Below the pieces are notes generated by a model, which was given only the letters and a program-made list of their open reading frames with translations, was not told the DNA's origin and searched no databases. Shown in pieces: positions 16,337 to 16,471 of a stretch of DNA of 16,471 bases. The position numbers and the translations under genes are program-made. The DNA is from JAWWPG01 sp038232255 (GTDB lineage Bacteria > Actinomycetota > Actinomycetes > Propionibacteriales > Nocardioidaceae), in contig JBBSIF010000045.1 in assembly GCA_038232255.1 (NCBI GenBank), positions 1-16,471 of the forward strand. Direction: 5' to 3'. Positions within the stretch are counted from its first letter, which is position 1; each line of letters starts with the position of its first letter.

Positions 16337-16471
16337 CTACCTCTTGGCCTTATCGGCGGGCTCCGACGTGTTGAGCGCGGAGATGAACGCCTCCTGCGGC
16401 ACCTCGACGCGGCCGACCATCTTCATCCGCTTCTTGCCCTCCTTCTGCTTCTCCAGCAGCTTGCGCTTGCG
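16337..16471 (-). CDS. lepA: Elongation factor 4 (LepA), C-terminal end only
   Basis: The last 44 residues and the TAG stop of a gene that runs out of the window are visible. They read as a basic helix RKRKLLEKQKEGKKRMK followed by MVGRVEVPQEAFISAL, the highly conserved end of LepA/EF4, the ribosomal GTPase that acts during translation under stress. The GTPase domains lie outside the window. lepA next to the hemW-hrcA-dnaJ block is a familiar order, which supports the call. Confidence 0.93.
   Translation of the reverse strand, partial: RKRKLLEKQKEGKKRMKMVGRVEVPQEAFISALNTSEPADKAKR

Overview
The window is high-GC DNA from an actinobacterium, most likely Nocardioidaceae (Nocardioides-like). The reasons are strong G/C third-position bias, GTG starts, several promoters with TAxxxT boxes placed almost on the start codon, a DUF3097 gene, and the gene order lepA ... 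hemW ... hrcA-dnaJ2-HIT-phoH-ybeY-CNNM-era. The genus is an inference from gene content, not from a search.

Layout. Positions 1-2098 (+ strand): the tail of a tandem-GNAT acetyltransferase, a secreted septum-formation-type lipoprotein with its own leaderless-type promoter, and directly behind it a decayed second copy of the same domain broken by at least five frame changes. Positions 2099-8640 (- strand): a compact heat-shock and ribosome-maturation operon that reads hrcA, dnaJ2, a HIT hydrolase, phoH, ybeY, a CNNM/CBS membrane protein and era, with 4-bp ATGA overlaps and gaps of a few bases in its second half. A CIRCE operator overlaps a -10 box ahead of hrcA. The rRNA methyltransferase gene rsmE, usual after dnaJ2 in actinobacteria, is absent. 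Positions 8641-10529 (+ strand): a divergent pair, a metallo-beta-lactamase-fold hydrolase with an apparent leaderless promoter and an overlapping DUF3097 gene. Positions 10530-10704: a long hairpin plus four 20-bp direct repeats lying between convergent genes. Positions 10705-16471 (- strand): the lepA C-terminus, a streptomycin-6-kinase-like phosphotransferase, a DEAD-box RNA helicase with a possible long 5' leader, a long-chain acyl-CoA synthetase and hemW.

How it works together. Much of the window concerns RNA and ribosome handling (LepA, the DEAD helicase, YbeY, PhoH, Era) and protein quality control (HrcA, DnaJ). HrcA bound to CIRCE should repress its own operon, and this would link the ribosome-maturation genes to heat shock if transcription reads through. 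HemW, the acyl-CoA ligase, the phosphotransferase and the MBL/DUF3097 pair are interleaved with this conserved block. No tRNA, rRNA, insertion sequence, prophage or CRISPR array was seen. No clearly new multi-gene system is present. The best leads are the intergenic hairpin/repeat element, the eroded septum-formation duplicate, the missing rsmE with a 20-codon mini-ORF nearby, and a possible Toprim-like core in DUF3097.
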